Assembly (NCBI GenBank): GCA_024760905.1
Contig: CM045731.1
Coordinates: forward strand, 19,271,001 to 19,335,000
Source: Plotosus lineatus
Taxonomy: Eukaryota > Chordata > Actinopteri > Siluriformes > Plotosidae
DNA length: 64,000 nt
Direction: 5' to 3'
How positions within the stretch are numbered: the stretch's first letter is position 1; each line of letters begins with the position of its first letter. Below are positions 53,608 to 64,000 of this stretch, one piece after another. A program made the translations under genes and the position numbers. The notes below the pieces were generated by a model that was given only the letters and a program-made list of their open reading frames with translations, was not told the origin of the DNA and made no database searches.

Positions 53608-55172
53608 TAGTCCTTCTCAAAAAATTAGCATATTGTAATAAAATTCATTATTTTCTGTAATGTACTGATAAAAATTAAACTTTCATAGATTTTAGATTCA
53701 TTGCACACCAACTGAAATATTCCAGGTCTTTTATTGTTTTAATACTGATGATTTTGGCATACAGCTCATGAAAACCCAAAATTCCTATCTCAAAAAATTA
53801 GCATATTATGAAAAGGTCGTCTAAACGAGCTATTACCCTAATCATCTGAATCCACCAATTAACTCTAAACACCTGCAAAAGATTCCTGAGGCTTTTAAAA
53901 ACTCCCAGCCTGGTTCATTACTCAAAACCACAATCATGGGAAAGACTGCCGACCTGACTGCTGTCCAGAAGGCCATCATTGACACCCTGAAGCAAGAGGG
54001 TAAGACACAGAAAGAAATCTCTGAGCGAATAGGCTGTTCCCAGAGTGCTGTATCAAGCCACCTCAGTGGGACGTCTGTGGGAAGGAAAAAGTGTGGCAGA
54101 AAACGCTGCACAACCAGAAGAGGTGACCGGACCCTGAGGAAGATTGTGGAGAAGGGCCGATTCCAGACTTTGGGGGACCTGTGGAAGCAGTGGACTGGGC
54201 TACAGGTGCCGCATTCCCCAGGTCAAGCCACTTTTGAACCAGAAACATCGGCAGAAGCGGCTGACCTGGGCTACAGAGAAGCAGCACTGGACTGTTGCTC
54301 AGTGGTCCAAAGTACTTTTTTCGGATGAAAGCAAATTTTGCATGTCATTCGGAAATCAAGGTGCCAGAGTCTGGAGGAAGACTGGGGAGAAGGAAATGCC
54401 AAAATGCCTGAAGTCCAGTGTCAAGTACCCACAGTCAGTGATGGTCTGGGGTGCCATGTCAGCTGCTGGTGTTGGTCCACTGTGTTTTATCAAGGGCAGG
54501 GTCAATGCAGCTAGCTATCAGGAGATTTTGGAGCACTCCATGCTTCCATCTGCTGAAAAGCTTTATGGAGATGAAGATTTTAATTTGTCAGCACGACCTG
54601 GTACCTGCTCACAGTGCCAAAACCACTGCTAAATGGTTTACTGACCATGGTATTACTGTGCTCGATTGGCCTGCCAACTCTCCTGACCTGAACCCCATAG
54701 AGAATCTGTGGGATATTGTGAAGAGAAAGTTGAGAGACACCAGACCCAACACTGTGGATGAGCTTAAGGCCGCTATCGAAGCATCCTGGGCCTCCTTAAC
54801 ACCTCGGCAGTGCCACAGGCTGATTGCCTCCATGCCACGTCACATTGAAGCAGTCATTTCTGCAAAGGGATTCCCGACCAAGTATTGAGTGCAGAACTGA
54901 ACATAATTATTTGAAGGTTGACTTTTTTTGTATTAAAAACACTTTTTTTAAATTGGTCGGCTGAAATATGCTAATTTTTTGAGATAGGAATTTTGGGTTT
55001 TCATGAGCTGTATGCCAAAATCATCAGTATTAAAACAATAAAAGACCTGAAATATCTCAGTTTGTATGCAATGAATCTAAAATATATGAAAGTTTAATTT
55101 TTATCAGTACATTACTGAAAATAATGAATTTTATCACAATATGCAAATTTTTTTAGAAGGACTAGTGTGTGT
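53603..55172 (+). mobile_element. Tc1-like DNA transposon with about 210-bp inverted repeats
   Basis: Left end CACACTAGTCCTTCTC and right end GAAGGACTAGTGTG. The arms run about 53603-53815 and 54955-55172, each with CAAAAAATTAGCATAT at both the outer and inner ends (an IR/DR arrangement) and GTCTTTTATTGTTTTAATAC in between. It sits in a TA repeat, the expected target. The transposase is nearly whole (see next). Confidence 0.92.
53936..54888 (+). pseudogene. Tc1-like transposase, about 300 residues, frameshifted
   Basis: Starts MGKTADLTAVQKAIIDTLK. A paired-like helix-turn-helix follows (KTQKEISERIGCSQSAVSSH) and a basic GRKKCGRKRCTTRRGDR region. The catalytic domain keeps LFSDESKF (first D), QHDLVPAHSAK (second D) and PDLNPIENLWD (E, 34 residues after the second D, so DD34E). 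It ends HIEAVISAKGFPTKY with stop at 54886. Frame changes occur near 54185, where about 20 codons are shortened after LWKQWTG, and near 54582 (DEDFN to FQHD). A cut-and-paste enzyme in active relatives; inactive here. Confidence 0.88.
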
Positions 55173-55514
55173 ATATATATATATAAATGAAATTAATGAA
55201 AATCTTAATCCAGATCAAATAAATGTTGGGCTTGAAAGGCATAAGGCCCTCCAGCATTTCCATGATGTATTGATTCCTCCTACTGAGAAGGAAAGAGAAA
55301 GTATAAGGCTGAGGGGCTTTTGATCTGAATGCACAGAGCAGCTTGAAATGCAGTGGGGGATCACATCGTTTTTGATGTAGAGCATTTATCCGACTCTCAC
55401 TACCAGGTATTTGCATGTTTCACACTGTACGGTTCATTCAGGTTTAAATGCCACAGATCATGATGCGAATGGGAACAAATCAATATCTTCAGAAAAAAAT
55501 ACAATAGTAGAAGA
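55173..55514. other. Unassigned stretch
   Basis: Short TA run, then AT-rich sequence with a 60-codon open frame lacking any domain. Confidence 0.4.
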
Positions 55515-55816
55515 AATGGTGGTGCAGTGGTCATTGAAGTGGTTAGCATGTCTACCTCACAGCTAGAAGGTCCTGGGTTCAAGTCCGGGGCTTCTGTTTG
55601 GAGTTCACATGCTTGCCCTGTACTTACATGGGTTTCCTCTGGGTACTCGGGTTTCCTCCAACAATCCAAAGACATGCACATTAGGCTAATTGGTTGTTCC
55701 AAATTGCTCCTAGTTGTGTGTGTATGTGTTGGTCTTATGATGAGCTGTTTGAGGTTCCAGCCTCCCTACGACCTCAGGATTATTATGCGATTTGATAGAT
55801 GAATGAGTGAGTGATG
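55515..55816 (+). mobile_element. SINE-A copy with duplicated head segment
   Basis: GTGGTGCAGTGGTCATTGAA is followed by a second AGTGGTTAGCATG, then B box GGTTCAAGTCC, body, shortened core and GATGAATGAGTGAGTG tail. Confidence 0.75.
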
Positions 55817-56254
55817 TGGTCATATAGTTCAGAATCTGATAAAAGACAATAGAGTTACATTTTGAGCCCTGGTTCTTGGGAGTGCACTAATTTATGAAAA
55901 CAACTCTTGACTTAATTATCATTTGTATTATAATATGCAGAGTAAATGTATTCACTAACAAGCACAGTGTACAGTGGAGCTGTTCAGCAAGCTGTTTAAG
56001 TCTGTCCTTAATTATCGCAAACATTATAAACGCACTCTTGTTCCAAGAGCCATTCACATTCAGTGCTCACTGCCACTAATATTCCTCTCATCCGCCTCCC
56101 GCTGCCTGTCAGTGGACTTTCTTTTGTTTCAGAATACTGTATGCATTTTTCTTTCATAAATGCTGAAGACCATCAATACAATTACCATTTCTCAAATTTT
56201 ATATTGATACGTGCGTCACATCGAATCATATTTAACTGTTGGAGTCGATCAGTC
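55817..56254. other. Unassigned stretch
   Basis: Nothing recognised. Confidence 0.4.
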
Positions 56255-56410
56255 GCATGATGGGAGGAAACTGGTGTACATGGAGGAAACCTTTGCAAGC
56301 ACAGAGTGATAGGAGCATAACAACACAACACAGAACCGCCTTCGCCAAGCCCATGACTCGAACCCAGGAGTTGCTTGATGTGAGGTAGAAGTGATAACCA
56401 CCACACCTCT
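56255..56410 (-). mobile_element. SINE-A head and body
   Basis: GATGGGAGGAAACTGGTGTA, B box GGTTCGAGTCATGG reversed, head GAGGTGTGGTGGTTATCAC. Confidence 0.7.
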
Positions 56411-56412
56411 TC

Positions 56413-56778
56413 ATCATCATTCATTTTCTCAGCTCCTTAATCCTAAATCGGTATGTGGAGCTGGCGCCCATCGCAACCGACTCTGAGTGAGGAACAACCC
56501 GGACATCTCAAAAAGGCCATAGCACAGCAAAACACTCACATAAACATTCGCACTCACACTCGGAGTCATTTGGAACAGCCAGTTAGCCTACTGTACATGT
56601 TTTTGGACTGTGGGGGGGAAACTAGAGTAACCTATTCAACCTATTCAAATAACCTGAAACCTATTCAAGCACAAGGAGAACATATGAACTCCGTACAGAA
56701 ATGCTCAAGCTGAGAATCAAACCCAGGCCTTCTTGCTGAGAGGTGAACGTGCTAATCACTACGGCACCACACCACCTG
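56413..56778 (-). mobile_element. SINE-A copy
   Basis: Reversed tail ATTCATTTTCTCAGCTCC, core, body with a small internal ACCTATTCAA repeat, head GTGCCGTAGTGATTAGCACG. Confidence 0.8.
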
Positions 56779-56796
56779 TTCTTATTCTTCTGTTTC

Positions 56797-57150
56797 TTAT
56801 TCATTCATTCCTTTTCTGAACTGCGTAATCTCAATTAGGGTCACAGGGAGGCTGGTGCCCATCTCAGCCGACTCTGGGTGAGGACAGGGTACACCCTGGA
56901 CAGCTTGCCAGGCCATCGCTGGGCCAACACTTACACAACCGTTCATACTCACATGCACAGTAGGCTGTTGGCTGTTTGCTGTTCCAAATCACCCGTGGGT
57001 GTGGGGAGAAAAACCAGAGTACCCAGAGGAAACCCACGCAAGCACAGGGAGAGCATGCAAACTCCACATAAAAACATGTGAGCTGGGAAACGAACCCAGG
57101 ACCTTCTTGCTGCCGGGCAGATGTGCTACCTACTGCACCATGGTGCCACC
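56797..57150 (-). mobile_element. SINE-A copy, full length
   Basis: Reversed tail CATTCCTTTTCTGAACTGCG, canonical core GGGTACACCCTGGACAGC, body, B box GGTTCGTTTCCC, head GGTGCAGTAGGTAGCACATC. Confidence 0.88.
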
Positions 57151-57163
57151 ATTATTATTATTA

Positions 57164-57198
<35 letters not shown>

Positions 57199-57199
57199 T
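57151..57199. repeat. (TTA)n microsatellite
   Basis: About 16 units. Confidence 0.97.
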
Positions 57200-57388
57200 A
57201 TTCCTTAAAGCCTTCTAGAAGCATTTCTCATTTTCATGAACACCAAGAACCTGGCTTCTACGGTAGCGGAGGTATGGATATCCTCTTCTTCTAAACAATC
57301 CATCCAGATGTGTTATAATTGCATGGAAGGACTCACTTTTAATAATAAGTTTAGACACCATCGAATCTACCCCGATTGGTACAGAATA

Positions 57389-57682
57389 CAATCGGCCCCC
57401 AATTTACGAAATTAATCCTTTCCAGAGCCCTTTTCGTATTGCGGGGATTTCGTAAGTAGGGGTTGCACCTTACATATTAAACGCCTAATTCGTTCCAAGG
57501 CTCCAGACCTTGGATTGGATAAACCCAATAAACCCTTTAAAAATGATAAAAGTACACCAATTTTGTATGAAATATGTGTTAAAAGTAAAAGAAAATTATT
57601 TATTAAACCATTTAACCATTTTATGAACATATTAAACCATTTTATTAACATATTTAATTAAACCATTAGTAAACATTTTTAT

Positions 57683-57770
<88 letters not shown>

Positions 57771-58264
57771 CTCTCTCTCTCCCTCTCTCTTTTTCTCTAT
57801 CTCCTTCTTTCTCTTTTTCTCTCCCCCTCTCTCTCTCTCTCTATCTCCTTCTCTCGTGCACCCTGCGGGCCACGCCCACAAGACGTGGAATTCAAATCGC
57901 ATTCCCTGCTTGACAAACTCAACTTTAATTTGATTCCTTGAGGGATCGGAATTCCAGATGAGCTCAAATGCACCCACATTTATTAAACATTTACTAAATT
58001 AAAACAGCTTAAAAACTAAACTAAAAACTAAAGAGTGAAGCTTCCTTCTGTCTCTATCTGGGAGGCCAGCGGGGCGGGATGTTGAGAGACAGCCAATGAG
58101 ACAGCAATTCGAGTCATGTGAAATTGTCATTGGCGCGTTTGAATTTTGAATTTCTTTTCGTAAAAGGGGGTTGTTTCGTATTTCGGGGACGGAAACTCAA
58201 GAAAATGTTTTTCGTAATCCGGGGATTTCGTACAAAGGGGTCTTCGTAAATTGGGGGCCGACTG
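57389..58264. mobile_element. pogo/Tigger-like non-autonomous element
   Basis: TA|CAATCGGCCCCCAATTTACG at the left and TAAATTGGGGGCCGACTG|TA at the right. The subterminal words TTCGTATTGCGGGGATTTCG and CGTAATCCGGGGATTTCG mirror each other. The interior run AAAATGATAAAAGTACACC, TTTTGTATGAAATATGTG is shared with the Tigger copy at 62512-62590. A large AC/CT microsatellite occupies 57686-57845. Confidence 0.8.
57686..57845. repeat. (AC)n plus CT-rich microsatellite
   Basis: About 41 AC units, then CTCTCTCC-type repeats. Confidence 0.97.
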
Positions 58265-58266
58265 TA

Positions 58267-58754
58267 TTAAGTACAAGAGAAACAGCAGCACACTTTCTAT
58301 AGTGAACTGCAGTTAAATATTCCATCCAGGTGTGTTAGATCCTGCATTAACTCTGAAAGTTGGTAAATAAAGCATCTTTAACTAATCAGGTCACTCTATT
58401 GCATTTCGAGTTCTATAGCAAGAAGACAACGAGTTTTATACTTTGATAATTTCTTCCCCAGCTGCCTTTGTATTCCTTCCAAGTCTTAAGATGAGTTACA
58501 GCCATGCACTGACAGGGACACGACCAACCATGGTGTCAGGAAAGCGCTGTTACTTAACCCAGGTATTTTAATGAGAGAGCTGTCGAAACCTATCCACCAG
58601 CTGTACCTACACATCAAATCAATCTGTATGGGCCATGAGTGAGTGCCCTCAGCCCTGCAAATAAACATCCCCAATTTAAAGGTAATTTTTTTTTTTTCTT
58701 TTTGTATGAGTTCATGCCAAATACGCATCAGAAAACACACCTAGCCGGGCATTT
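58267..58754. other. Unassigned stretch
   Basis: Nothing recognised. Confidence 0.4.
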
Positions 58755-58862
58755 GCCGGCCCGTTTAATCCTATTAGTGTTGCAGGGAGGATGGTGCCTA
58801 TCTCAGCCAACACTGGGCGAAGGTGTGGTATACTCTGAACACCTTGATAATCCATTACCGAG

Positions 58863-58936
<74 letters not shown>

Positions 58937-59137
58937 TTACATTCACACCTAGGGCAATTCATAACAGCCAATTAATTAGCCTAATGTACATGTATTTGGA
59001 CTGTGAGAGGAAACTGGTGTACCTTGAAAAAAGTGAGATCTGGAGAAATGGTGAGAACATGCAAACTAATAACAGAAACACTCTTGTCAAGCCCAGAACT
59101 CAAACCCATGACCTTTTACTGTGACGCAGATGTATCA
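58755..59137 (-). mobile_element. SINE-A copy with expanded CA tract
   Basis: Reversed tail GTTTAATCCTATTAG, core, (AC)n at 58862-58934 in the GGTTGTGTG position, body, head remnant GATACATCTGCGTCACAG. Confidence 0.78.
58862..58934. repeat. (AC)n microsatellite inside SINE-A
   Basis: About 36 units. Confidence 0.98.
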
Positions 59138-59272
59138 TTCGGATTTTGACTGTAAGATGAAACCGGAATACCTGGAACGCAACACAGAAACGGCCAAGCC
59201 CGGGACTCAAACGTGGGACCTTATTGCTTTGAGGTGGACGTGCTAACCAATATGCCGCCGTACCACCTACTG
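59138..59272 (-). mobile_element. SINE-A head fragment
   Basis: GATGAAACCGGAATACCTGG, head GGCGGCATATTGGTTAGCAC. Confidence 0.65.
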
Positions 59273-59287
59273 TATGATGTTCAAATT

Positions 59288-59627
59288 TCTCATCATTTTC
59301 TAAGCCACTTAATTCTAATTAGCGTCCCCGGGAGGCTGGTGTCCATGTCAGCCAATTCTGGGTGAGGGCAGTGTACACCCTGGAAAGCACACTAGGCTAT
59401 CGAAGAGCCAACACACATACAGATATTCAGACTCGCACTTATACCGAGGGCTGATTTTGAACAATTTGCCTGTGCATGTAATTGTACATGTTTAAGGACG
59501 AGGAAACCCACAAAAGCACATGGAGAACATGGAAAGTCCACACAGAAACATCTGAGCCTGGTTATCAAGTCCAGGATGTTCTTGTTGTAAGGCAGACATG
59601 GTTATCCACTACCCCATCATGCCCGCC
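59288..59627 (-). mobile_element. SINE-A copy
   Basis: Reversed tail ATCATTTTCTAAGCCACTTA, core, diverged body, head GATGGGGTAGTGGATAACCA. Confidence 0.75.
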
Positions 59628-60334
59628 CCATGATGTATGATAACTATTTTTAAATAAAAGCATAAATAGCATTCTCTCAATATATTCTTATATGTTGCGG
59701 GGGTCGTTCTATATAGCAGGCATCATACTTTTAGGGAGGTAAAGTTTCAGGAAACTGAGGGAGAATGATTTCCTCACACCTAGCAGTCAGAAGATGACTT
59801 GCTCTGTTGACAACCTTTTAAAAAGTATTACTGCACCACCTCTCAGCCCTCTGATGCCCTTCTGAATTCGTAATGGCCTAGAAAGTTTTACAGAACAGTT
59901 GACAGACTGCATTCCTTCTGAAATGTGAGGGGGCTGCGGAAAGATCTCAAACTGCTCTTCAGGTCTTTTGGTTCAGCAGTGTTATTAAAAAAAATAATAA
60001 AAAAAGACCTCAGGGCTGTCTATAGCAACTGGCTAGTATATTATGTCCTTATGGCCCTGGTGTTGATGTAAAATTTGCAATAAAAACGCACCAGATTTAA
60101 TTTGTCGGATGCATTTACATGTGAATTGTTATAGAACAAAGAAAGAGACCTGATGAGACATATATTTATGTGTCTCATCTGTCCAATTATCTATCAGGTG
60201 CTGAAGGCTTCAATCTAATATTCTACCGCAGTAGTTCTGATAATAGATAACTGTTGATATTCACAGGTGCCATACAAGTCACTTTCTATGACAATAATAT
60301 CATTTCACTAGTAAACAGAGTATGCACAGTAATA
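59628..60334. other. Unassigned stretch
   Basis: Nothing recognised. Confidence 0.4.
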
Positions 60335-60661
60335 TGAGGGGTGCTGGATAACGGATCACAGGATTGGGGGTTCAAGCCTCACCATCACCGGGTTGTCACT
60401 GCCCCCCCACCAAATGGGTAATCAAAGGCCAGCCATGTCTCTCACTGTCTGTGGTGGGAGGTTCATGTAAAAGAACCATTGCTGACTTTCGTCAAGAGTA
60501 CAGTAGTTGCATAGCTGACAGCTTGTGTCTGCCCTGTGATGATCTGGCAAGCTGTCCAGGGTGTACTCTGCCCTCACCAATAGTCGGCTGAGATAGATGC
60601 CAGCCTTCCCATCACCCGAATTAGGATTTAGCGGTTCAGAAAATGAATGAATGAATGAATG
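60335..60661 (+). mobile_element. SINE-B copy with GGATTAAGCGG-type tail
   Basis: Degenerate head with B box GGGGTTCAAGCCTC, full body, core and GATTTAGCGGTTCAG, then a GAATGAATGAATGAATGAG tail. Confidence 0.82.
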
Positions 60662-60819
60662 AGCTTGGAGAAATCAACTCAGCTTGAATAAAAAAGTGGA
60701 AATGCTATATAATAAACGACTTATTAACCACACTGGCTCGGGCTGTACAGGCTCGGTCTGGTTAGTCCTAACTTCAGATCAAATATTTTATGCAATTAGT
60801 TCACTACAACACGTTATGT

Positions 60820-60946
60820 ATGTGGTGAAGGAGAACATGAAGGTATTTGGTGTAAGAGAAGAAGATGCAGAGAATAGGATGAGATGGAGGCAGATGATTT
60901 GCTGTGGCGACCCCTGAAGGGAACAGCCGAAAGGAAAAGAAGGAGA
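60820..60946 (+). mobile_element. RTE-type LINE 3' terminus
   Basis: Encodes VVKENMKVFGVREEDAENR, MRWRQMICCGDP, then the 3' end GACCCCTGAAGGGAACAGCC. Severe 5' truncation. Confidence 0.85.
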
Positions 60947-61667
60947 TCTCTAAAACACTTTCCTTTTTTTTATCCCTTTCAGCAGCTGGACCTACAATTG
61001 TGTGTATACGTTCTTTGCTCTTTCATAAGCACAGGTTCCACAAGAGACCATTTCAGTACCCAAGCACACAATTGTACATGTGTTGACCCTGAACGAAAAC
61101 AGATGAGACATCTGGAGGTGTTGCCTCTTTGCAGCATGGCTGCCTACATGCTTGCAGCACATGATGGTAAGGGAAAGGTTTTCTAAACAAATTACAGCAA
61201 CACGTGAAACAATCATCAAGAACAAAGTTCATAAAGTAGTTTAGTAATGATCATAGTTTCTATACAGTGAATTTATGGGCCTGAACTACAAATAGGTTCG
61301 CGTGGGGAAGTTTTTCAATAATGTCATGTACAAGTGTACATTGTATGACTCAATTCGAATGGGGTCAATTCATGAGTGGGGTAGGATGTATTTTCTGAGA
61401 CACGGGCCCTATAAGTTTTCGTTCAAGGCAATAAATTTTTTTTTTTTTTAATTCAGAATTACTGCAATGTTACTGGAGGGGTTTTAGAAGTCAGGGAAGA
61501 GAAACAATCTCTGTATCAACAAACCTAAGTGACGAATGAAGACAGCGAGCAGGCATTCACTTTAACCAGTTTGTCTGCTTCCTGGCCCCTGGTTCTGGAT
61601 TGTCAGGGATCAATGAGTCCTGTTCTGAGACTGTGTTTTGATACCACATCAAAAAAGAGGAACACTT
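60947..61667. other. Unassigned stretch
   Basis: A 100-codon frame (60884-61186) begins in the LINE end; its later part shows no domain. Nothing recognised. Confidence 0.4.
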
Positions 61668-61796
61668 TACTCACTTATTACTCATTTGTCCACCCAATTA
61701 ATCCTACCTGGGTTATAAGGAGGCTGGTGTCAATCCCAGCCAACACTGGCTGAAGGTGGGGTACACCCTGAACAGTTAGCCACACCCATCGCAAGG

Positions 61797-61858
<62 letters not shown>

Positions 61859-61927
61859 TTACATTCACACTGGCACAACATGCATTCATTTTGGACTGCA
61901 GGAGAAAACACAAGCAAGCACTGGGAT
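61668..61927 (-). mobile_element. SINE-A tail, core and body with expanded CA tract
   Basis: Reversed tail CACCCAATTAATCCTACC, core, (AC)n 61800-61856 at the GGTTGTGTG site. Truncated before the head. Confidence 0.75.
61800..61856. repeat. (AC)n microsatellite inside SINE-A
   Basis: About 28 units. Confidence 0.98.
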
Positions 61928-62378
61928 TTTTAAATCATCAATAAATTCCTTCCGACAATAAAATATTGGGGTGCACAAAAGGTCCTATTCCAGACTTTTA
62001 TTAAAAAAAAAAAATTCTACATAACGTCTCCAAAAATATTAAATAGACCTTTTTCCCCCTCGCATGTCTTGCATCCTATTAGTCCATCCACAGCATTCAT
62101 TTTTAAACATCTCAGTATCGCAGTTCTTTTCTTTTACTTTCCTCAATGTGGTTAATTTCAGCTCAGAGCGAAGATGAAGAGCTGTCTAATTGCATCGTGT
62201 AGTACAATAATGACAATTGCACATTATCTTTGCCTTGACCTCTTTTAGGAAGATTCTTTCTTGGTCTCGTCTTCAATTAAAGCAGATCTCTGAGGACGGG
62301 AGAAGAGTGAACTGCAGCCTGATTGTTGTCTTTTCAACAGAGCTCAAAAAACAAAACTGTGGGTGGAACACACCGAAA
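61928..62378. other. Unassigned stretch
   Basis: Nothing recognised. Confidence 0.4.
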
Positions 62379-62380
62379 TA

Positions 62381-63299
62381 CAGTGGTACCTCACCTTACA
62401 AAATTAATCCATTCCAGCGCCTTTTTCGTAACCTGCCTTTTTCGTAAGTTGAACCGCATTTTACATGTAAAACGTGTGATTCATTTCAAGGCTCCCAATA
62501 CTATCCCATAAACCCTTTAAAAATTGTAAAAGTAAACCAATTTTGTATGAAATATGTATGAAATAGGTGTTAAAAGTAAAAGAAAATTATTTATCTTTTT
62601 AAAAATCTCTCGAACCACCCATGGGACGCTAAAGTCCGGGGGTTGCTGGTCCGCAGAATCTTCACTCCCAGTCTCCTTTACGATGTCCTTAAATATGGTG
62701 GTTGCTTTTTCTGAAATAATCGCTTCCGTCACTGTATGTCCACTTTTAATGCCTCCTTCTGCTTCAATATCGTCCCGATTGTAGAGGGGTTTCGGCCATA
62801 CTCCTTTGCGATTTCACTCAACCGCATCCCACTTTCATATTTTTTTATCATCTCCTGTTTTACTTTCATTGATAACAGAGCCCACTTCTTCTTTTCAGTC
62901 TCACCGGGAATCACTTTCTTGGGGCTCATGATTAATAACGAAAAATAATGCTGCAATAAGCACACTCAAAAAAACTCACGAAACTCACGAACCAACAGTA
63001 CGACTCTCCTTCACGCGTGTGTCGAACAATGGGTCGAAGGCACACGAAAAGCATTATGGGTACAGTACTGTATTATGGAGATTCCCTCCTAGCCAATGGG
63101 AGGCCAACGGGGCGGGGTGTTGGGAGCCAACCAATGGGAAAGTAACTCACGCATTGTTTGAATGGTGCGTTTGAATTTTTAAGATGGCGCTTTCGTAACG
63201 TGAACTTATTTCGTATCCAGAGAAAAATATTTTAGGAAAATGCTTTTCGTAACCTGAATTTTTCGTTTGGTGAGACTTTTGTAAGGTGAGTTACCTCTG
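62381..63299 (-). mobile_element. Tigger (pogo-group) transposon, internally deleted
   Basis: TA|CAGTGGTACCTCACCTTAC at the left, GTAAGGTGAGTTACCTCTG|TA at the right. TA duplication and matching termini fit Tc1/mariner pogo-group elements. About 919 bp: N- and C-terminal transposase pieces remain on the minus strand, and the DDE core is gone. Confidence 0.88.
62517..62929 (-). pseudogene. Tigger transposase, N- and C-terminal pieces
   Basis: From ATG at 62929: MSPKKVIPGETEKKKWALLS, EMIKKYESGMRLSEIAKEYG and RNPSTIGTILKQKEALKV, a CENP-B/psq-type helix-turn-helix used to bind transposon ends. After about 67 codons the frame ends. A second frame gives TEAIISEKATTIFKDIVKET, the acidic C-terminal style of Tigger proteins. 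The catalytic domain between them (normally some 300 residues) is deleted. Confidence 0.8.
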
Positions 63300-63390
63300 T
63301 ACATTCATTTATCTGACTATTTAAATATAATACACAGATTAAGATACTGCCTAAAACCTGATCTCCCTGTGAGAGTGGTCTTTCATAAAA

Positions 63391-63522
63391 TTAAAAAAAT
63401 TATAAATCATTTTGTTGATAGTTTAAAAGTTTAATGCAGCCATAAGGAGGGTACAAGCTGGTGCCCCCCCACGACTGCATTAAACTTTTAAACCATCAAC
63501 AAAATGATTTATAATGTTTTTT
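63391..63522. repeat. Inverted repeat around an RTE 5' end remnant
   Basis: Arms 63391-63439 and 63474-63522 are about 49 bases and nearly identical in inverse (TTTTGTTGATAGTTTAAAAG against CTTTTAAACCATCAACAAAA). The 34-base spacer holds CATAAGGAGGGTACAAGC and a C-run, like the RTE 5' leader. Confidence 0.7.
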
Positions 63523-63547
63523 AATGCAATATATTGCAAAGTATTGC

Positions 63548-63868
63548 AATGGATAGGATCAGGAATGAGTATATCACAGGGACAGCTCATGTAAGATGTT
63601 TTTCAGACAAAGTCAGGGAGGCTAGATTGAGATGGTTTGGACATGTACAGAGGAGGGATAGTGAGTATATTGGTAGGAGGATGTTGAGGTTGGAACTGCC
63701 AGGCAGAAGGCCTAGAGGAAGACCAAAGAGGAGATTTATGGATGTGGTGAAGGAGGACATGAACGTAGTTGGTGTAAGAGCAGATGCAAGGGGATAGGGT
63801 GAGATGGAGGCAGATGATTCGCTGTGACGACCCCTGAAGGAAACAGCTGAAAGGAAACGAAGAAGTTG
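63548..63868 (+). mobile_element. RTE-type LINE 3' end
   Basis: Encodes MDRIRNEYITGTAHVRCF, RLRWFGHVQRRDSEYIGRR and RGRPKRRFMDVVKEDMNVVG, then the 3' end GACCCCTGAAGGAAACAGC. It lies just downstream of the inverted repeat that carries the element's 5' end. Confidence 0.87.
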
Positions 63869-63930
63869 ATGGCTTAACAGTTTGAACCAATTTCTCTGAA
63901 AAAAAAAAAGTCTAAGTATTGATGAAAATA

Positions 63931-64000
63931 CAGGGATACCTCACTTTCCGTGGTTAATTGGGAGTTGAATTGACTGAGATCCCCACGCAACCATCGAAAT
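63931..64000. mobile_element. pogo/Tigger-like MITE, cut by the window end
   Basis: TA|CAGGGATACCTCACTTTCC with GATCCCCACGCAACC, the same family as 11421-11894. Confidence 0.7.

Overview
This is vertebrate nuclear DNA, almost certainly from a teleost fish. The evidence is a complete Rex3-type LINE, RTE-type LINEs, a Tc1-like transposon with long inverted repeats, hAT and pogo/Tigger elements, abundant CA, TA and GA microsatellites, and very many tRNA-derived SINEs. The species cannot be read from the sequence. I found no convincing host protein-coding gene, no rRNA or tRNA gene and no CRISPR array. The window looks like a gene desert or the inside of very large introns. One short segment (45377-45492, minus) is bounded by splice-like signals and is flagged as a weak candidate exon.

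Layout. 1-16 kb is mostly SINE copies in both orientations (families named here A-D) in AT-rich single-copy-looking DNA, with one hAT element at 13681-14650. 16.8-20.0 kb is a nearly complete RTE-type LINE. 22-25 kb holds SINEs and microsatellites. 25.66-29.0 kb is a complete but mutated Rex3 element, with a 14-bp target-site duplication, inserted in a SINE. 30.4-33.6 kb is a minus-strand RTE copy split by a hAT element that itself carries a SINE. 34.6-37.3 kb holds another RTE fragment, a nearly perfect 198-bp palindrome with hammerhead-ribozyme motifs on both strands, and SINEs. 39.4-43.2 kb has a defective Rex3 and an internally deleted RTE. 44.4-45.2 kb is a second copy of the hAT family. 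47.5-47.9 kb is an unusual MITE with twelve CGGAA motifs. 53.6-55.2 kb is a Tc1-like element with all three catalytic acidic residues but frameshifts. 57.4-58.3, 62.4-63.3 and 63.9-64.0 kb are pogo/Tigger-type elements.

How the parts relate. Two autonomous LINE types (Rex3 and another RTE-like LINE) coexist with SINE families whose 3' tails are interchangeable. SINE-A heads occur with a GGATTAAGCGG tail ending in GAAT repeats and with two different hairpin tails. SINE-B heads occur either with the GGATTAAGCGG tail or with a tail made of both ends of the RTE-like LINE. This suggests that one SINE head can be mobilised by different LINE machineries. The Rex3 5' end can be folded by eye into an HDV-like ribozyme, and the palindrome carries type I hammerhead motifs, so two different self-cleaving RNA classes may be present in one 64-kb window.

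SINE letters (A-E) and repeat R are labels of mine, not database names. Boundaries are by eye, usually good to about 5-20 bases, and better where a target-site duplication is quoted.
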